Source: Anagrus nilaparvatae
Taxonomy: Eukaryota; Arthropoda; Insecta; Hymenoptera; Mymaridae
Direction of reading: 5' to 3'
Length of the DNA stretch: 64,000 nt
Assembly (NCBI GenBank): GCA_022575985.1
Contig: JAKSXM010000237.1
Location: 886,501 to 950,500, forward strand
Part shown: one piece after another, positions 59,151-64,000 of the stretch
Layout of the letters: each line of letters opens with the position of its first letter
Position numbering within the stretch: position 1 is the first letter of the stretch
The notes under the pieces: generated by a model
Seen by the model: only the letters and a program-made list of their open reading frames with translations
What the model was told of the DNA's origin: nothing
The model's database searches: none
Translations under genes and position numbers: made by a program

Positions 59151-59920
59151 CCACTGAATAACTGAACTATACTTTGAACCTATATTTAAAAACTTTGATA
59201 GGCTAAGTAAAGCAATTAGCTTAGAAAAAAATTATATTTTTGGCAATAGTCTAAATATTGGCCATTTTAGGCCAACGAAGGATATTTATAGGTTGACTAT
59301 AGCAATAGCAGTGTGACAAATACTGATAAAAAGGGCTTGAAAGGTGACACTTTCAAAAAAAAAATAAGACCAACCAAAAATTGATAGGTTCAGATACAAG
59401 GCTACACACATTTTTTGAAAATAAGTTATTAAGTAAATATTAAAAAAATAAACAAGCAATATAAAAACAATTTATAAAATCTTTCCAAGTTTGCAGTTTT
59501 CAGGGTGATTATCTAATATATTAGGCACAAAACTTTTGTTTTCATAGTATTCATCCCACAGAACGTATAGGGTATAATTCTCATTATTGTTACTGTTCAC
59601 GATAATAAAGTTTTAAAGTTTGGCTAAGTATGCTTTATAATAAAATACTGTAATTTTATTTGTAATTCGCATGTGTTTGGGAAACTATAAATGTTAGGGA
59701 ACCCACTTAGTTATTTTATGCACAAATAAAACGTGTTGCTTCTGGGACAAAAATTGGTATATTTTACATAGCCTCCTTTAGGCTTTCTGTTATTTTAACT
59801 AGATCCGATTGAGAAAAATTTCATCCGTAGCTTTTTTTAATTCATTGTATATGCTCTGAAATTTTCAGGATACATCTTCTCGGATGCATACCTATTCAGT
59901 ATAAGTGTGTTAAAGGCATC
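59151..59920. other. AT-rich stretch, nothing recognised
   Basis: No coding sequence or repeat partner was seen. Confidence 0.5.
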
Positions 59921-61800
59921 AGAATGACCTGAAGACCAAATTTCTTCACAATTTGGACATTTTTAGAACTTTTTCATTTTTTGATCTGACAAATTTATAA
60001 GGCGCGATTTCATCTATGTATGGGAAATGTAGGGTGATTGTGCCAAAAATTGCTTTGAATTATAAAAAAGTTTGGGCTTTTTTATTTCAGGCCTGTAGAT
60101 CACTTGTCTAGTTTATGAGGGGTTTTTCCCTTGTCCCTTTTTTGCTCAAGTCAATTTATTAATTTCTTTTTAGAAGCATTTTAGAAGCATTTTTTGATTC
60201 TTAAGAAGTTCCTCACGAATGTGTATATTATACTTATTTATTATAGAAGCAAAAATCAAAGAAAAAATATTTTTAGAATAAACTTTGTCTTCAAGATCAT
60301 TTTAGTATATGTTTCAATAGTTAAAAATTCTTAGTCAAAGTACCTAAAAGTGCAATTTATCTAAAACTAATCTCGTTTGTTGCATTCTTAAAATCTGAAA
60401 AAAAATGACTTTATTGTAAAGTTATACCATAAAATAGTAACTGATTTAAGTAAAAAATATTAATTTAAACCATTTAATATCTTCACATAAATTTTTATAT
60501 AAATAAAACTGAAAATTAATCAAAACACAAAGAATGAAATCCTTATTAAATAACATTTTATAAAAATATTTAAACTTATTTGACTAAAATTATTTTCTGT
60601 GTACTTTACATTACCTAACTAATTTTGTATATTATGTATATTTGCAGAAGCAATATATAGTAGAATGCGTTATTATTATTATAATTATGTTGTCTGTTTA
60701 TACTGCTACTGGTAAATTATGTGTGGTTAATTTGTTTGTTGATAGACATTTTTCAGAACCAACAAAATTTTACAAAAAAGCTAGTGCACAGAAAATTTAG
60801 ATAAGTAAAAAAGTTTTTAAAAATAAATAATTAAAACAATTTGTTTGTTGTATTTTGATTTTTTTTCTGGTATTTAAATGTAGCACATTTTGGAGAGGTT
60901 TAGATTTGTTTAATTTATTGTTTTAAGTTAATTTCTTTAATATTTTATATATTTTAATATATTTTTTATAAATATTTTATTATTTTTTTAGAACTTTAGA
61001 ATACCCGTAAAAGTTCATTGAGATTAATTAATTCCAAAAATTTTTATACAGAACCTTTTAACTGCTTCATTATGTTCAAGTGATAAAGAATATAAAGTTT
61101 TACTTTAAAATAAATAAAGTAAAATAAAGTTGTAAAGTTTTAATAAATATTTTTATGATTCAAGTTTCAAAAAGTATATTTTAATTAATTTTTTAGGTTT
61201 TACTAGGTTGATGATTACGAAAATAAATCTGTGAAAGTTTAATATTGATAGAATTATATGCACGTATTTAGAGTATCTCAAGATTTTTATTAATCTCATT
61301 CCATTAGAAAAGTTTCAGATGAAAAATAGTTCATTTATAGCATTTTTCATCAATTATTTGTTCATCCAAAATCAGTTATTTTGTGATTACTTTACAAAGA
61401 GTGGATGAAGTAGATTTTGGTTTCCTGCTGAACCAAGCAGAAACAAAATAGATAAAATTTTAAAATATTTCATCCAGAGTTTCTTTTTTATTCAATGTGT
61501 AGACTTTGACTTTTTTAGAATACACCTTTTATAAGATACCTAAAGAAATTCGAAGAAAGAAGCATGAAATGACCTGAGGACGAAATTTCTCCCCGAACAA
61601 GGCATTTCTAATACTTTTCAATTTTTTGACCTGTTAAACGTATGATTATTATAAGACATAATTTCATCTACATATCGGATATTATTATGGTTATTATTGA
61701 CTTTATTTTGTAAAACAAAAATATAGTACACTCTTTGCATTCATGAATATATAGGGCGATCGTACCTAAAAGTCCTTTGAATGAAATGATTATCACCAAA
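59921..61800 (+). repeat. Diverged direct duplication around 59.93 and 61.57 kb
   Basis: GAATGACCTGAAGACCAAAT through AGGGTGATTGTGCCAAAAAT (59922-60050) resembles AAATGACCTGAGGACGAAAT through GGGCGATCGTACCTAAAAGT (61566-61776), with an extra insert in the second. The 1.5 kb between them shows nothing recognisable. Confidence 0.5.
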
Positions 61801-62350
61801 AACGCAAACAAAGTTTTTGAAATATTTTACTGGGAAGTTACAGAAAAATTACTGTTTTTTTACTTTCAGTTCGTAAAACATATTTCAAAACCTTGGAGCT
61901 AAAAATGGTTGACATAATCACGTACATCATAAAAAAAATAATCTGACACATAGGCCCACATTTTTGAAAAATATGATCAAATTTAATAATGGTGAACTTT
62001 CTGGTCAATTTGAAAAATTCAAATCACTAAAAATGTAACCAGAAGTGGCCAAAATAAAGAAAAAAAAATTTTCGGGTAGTCCAGGTATAAAGGAAACTTT
62101 TACCTAATTATATGTATATATAAAAAGTTCCTCAGTTTTGAGATAATAAAGCCTTTTCAAAATCCTAAAAATAAAAAATCTTAAAAAAACCAACTTTCGA
62201 GCATAAGAAATTTTCGGTCAAAATTAATATTTACATAAAATTCCGATGAAAACGTCAACCCAAGACCTTAAATATGATATTGAAAAAAATTTTTTTTTTT
62301 AATTTTTTGGTCTGTCGTTCTTACCTGGACCTAAACATATATATGTATGT
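61801..62350 (+). repeat. Single-arm relic related to foldback FB2
   Basis: TAGTCCAGGTATAAAGGAAA and TTATATGTATATATAAAAAG (62076-62130) parallel the FB2 right arm at about 15512-15562. CTTACCTGGACCTAAACATA (62320-62339) parallels the FB2 end. No opposite arm is present. Confidence 0.5.
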
Positions 62351-63154
62351 ATTATATGGGTTATTATTTCTCAACTGTATATAAAGTGTATGGGTGGATC
62401 GGTAAATCAACCCTAAACCAATTTCGTTCAAAAATATAACTAAAAATAGTAAATTTCCCAAATTTTTAGCACTCTAGATCCGATCCTCTCTTTTTGACAA
62501 CTGTATAAACTTTTTTCATTTTTTTAAAACTGCGCATGCGCGAGAAAATCTAAATTTACGCTTTAGGCGACCTTGACTTTGGGCTTTAATATCTCCGTAG
62601 CAGAAAAAAAGTTTTCTACCTAACTGGTCTCAAAAAACTTCATTTCTTATGTACTTTTGATGCATCAAAACATTTTTTCGGGATTTTCACTTTTCAACGC
62701 GCTATATTCAAAAAAACGATTTTTAAAAAATTCAAAAAAATAATTGCTTTATTTTATCCCTTTGAAATTTTAAAAATGGCCTCAGACTAAAAAATGTATA
62801 AAAGCTTGGTATTTTTTAATGATAAGTATATTTTAGACAACATTTTACATAATTGTATATTTATAAACCCATTTATTAACTCATTTACGCCCAAGCGGTC
62901 GTAAACGGAAAATAATTTCAAAAAAATAGATTCCCTTATAGATAGAGGCTTTTTGACTGTGTGCTTATAGTAAAATTTCATGCTCTTACCGAATCTGAAG
63001 TCAAATTTTACTTACAACCCTTTAAGTGCCCCAAAAATAGGGGTAATGAGGGTGAAAAAGGGGCTATAATAAAAATGACGGAAAAATCAATAAAAAATAA
63101 AAAAATGATACCGAAAAACATTTAAATTTACTTTTTTATGTAAAAAACTTTTAG
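62351..63154. other. Unassigned, foldback-like non-coding text
   Basis: Contains AACTGCGCATGCGCGAGAAA (62528), a word shared with FB5 arms, but no clear inverted partner. There is no gene. Confidence 0.4.
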
Positions 63155-63820
63155 GTTTATGGGAAATTTAACTGAATTTCAACCCTTATATTGCAAGTAG
63201 GGGTAGTTTTTCCCTAAAATTTCAAATATTGTTTGTTTTAGCTAATCGGTTCTAATAGGTAAATATTACTCCTAATTCTATATTTTGAATTTGTTTTAAG
63301 CTAAAACGCTTCTGTGAGTATTAAAATAGGGGTTGTCGGGGCTAAATAGAATAAATTGCTTTGAGTATTTATCGTGGATAGCTTTTATGCCCTTAAAAAT
63401 TACCGTTAAAAGGTAAATAGGGGTGGTTTTTAAAAAATACAAGTATATCTATTTTTTTCTTTCAAATTGGCCCATATAGGAACATTTTATTGCTGAATTC
63501 AAAGCTTTGATTCTGATAGTATCAATCAAAAACCTTTTGTTAGCATATCAATAGAGGTGAAGGGGGTGAAATGGGACACATAAAGTGTAAGCACAAAATG
63601 ATATAAGCACAAAATGATACAAAGCTATTCTATATGCTCCATTTTATTTTAATGCTCACAGAGGCGTTTTAGCTTAAAACAAATTCAAAATATTGAATAA
63701 GGAGTAAAATTTATCTATTACAACCGATTTGGAGCTAAAACAAACAATATTTGAAATTTTTGGGAAAAACTACCCCTACTTGCAATATAAGGGTTGAAAT
63801 TCAATTAAATTTTCCATATA
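63155..63820. mobile_element. Foldback element, interrupted at its right by a Tigger end
   Basis: The left arm (63155-63335, with TATTGCAAGTAGGGGTAGTT and GCTAAAACGCTTCTGTGAG) is inverted at 63650-63820 (CTCACAGAGGCGTTTTAGC, AACTACCCCTACTTGCAATA). The interior of about 310 bp has no ORF. The left arm continues outward beyond the point where the right arm is cut by the next element. Confidence 0.85.
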
Positions 63821-64000
63821 CAGGCATCCCTCGTTATCCGCGGGGGATACGTTCCTAAAAAGTACCGCGGATAACAAAACCGCGGATAATAAGACCTTAC
63901 TCTTATGGGAAAATAGGGGTTACGTTCGTAGAAGTTCAAATGGTATAAAAATTAATTTTTTTTTTTATAAAAATGATTTTAAGACTAAAAGTACGTAACT
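63821..64000 (+). mobile_element. Left end of a pogo/Tigger-type element, running off the window
   Basis: Starts CAGGCATCCCTCGTTATCCG directly after a TA (63819-63820) that cuts the foldback arm. The sub-terminal repeated words CCGCGGATAACAAAACC and CCGCGGATAA are typical of pogo/Tigger ends. It is a different subfamily from the nested element at 31950. The coding part, if any, lies outside the window. Confidence 0.75.

Overview
The window is very AT-rich eukaryotic DNA, almost certainly from an insect. No bacterial-style operons or RNA genes are visible. The insect call rests on a two-finger C2H2 exon of the Broad-Complex (BR-C) type at about 23.5-23.8 kb, an R1-clade LINE, Penelope-like retroelements, pogo/Tigger elements and Helentron-like elements with minisatellites. 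A parasitoid wasp or another AT-rich insect would fit, but the order cannot be fixed from this sequence. Only the zinc-finger exon looks like a clean host coding sequence. The rest is a dense, nested repeat landscape with long stretches in which I recognise nothing.

Region by region. 0-3.6 kb: the minus-strand start of a Penelope-like ORF abuts a large satellite-like array. 3.6-7 kb: several local duplications. 7.0-7.7 kb: a Helentron-like element with double GC hairpins and a minisatellite. 11.4-19 kb: three long foldback elements, two of them almost perfect hairpins over 2 kb, one splitting an unknown decayed ORF. 19.1-20.2 kb: two MITEs. 21-22.4 kb: a locally GC-richer patch with duplications and a possible small secreted-peptide ORF. 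23.5-23.8 kb: the BR-C type zinc-finger exon (minus strand). 26-29.1 kb: a foldback and a decayed R1-clade LINE. 30.6-33.2 kb: a foldback carrying a nested 900-bp Tigger derivative with a transposase remnant. 33.5-35.3 kb: a second Penelope-like copy, cut by a 761-bp LTR with an adjacent tRNA-Asp type primer-binding site. 35.6-57 kb: alternating inverted and direct copies of the satellite-like foldback family and of a GCATGCGC-containing foldback family, with smaller elements nested inside. 57-64 kb: mostly unrecognised AT-rich DNA, faint duplications, a last foldback, and a Tigger end running off the window.

The main result is structural. The tandem arrays are not simple satellites. One copy (about 37.7-41.9 kb) is bounded by terminal inverted repeats of about 115 bp, so the arrays appear to be the interior of a discrete foldback-type element. 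Its leader-like core is also joined to a Penelope-like ORF at the left window edge. Several later insertions have readable empty sites inside these arrays, which gives a relative order of events. Arm identities and boundaries were judged by eye; none were computed.
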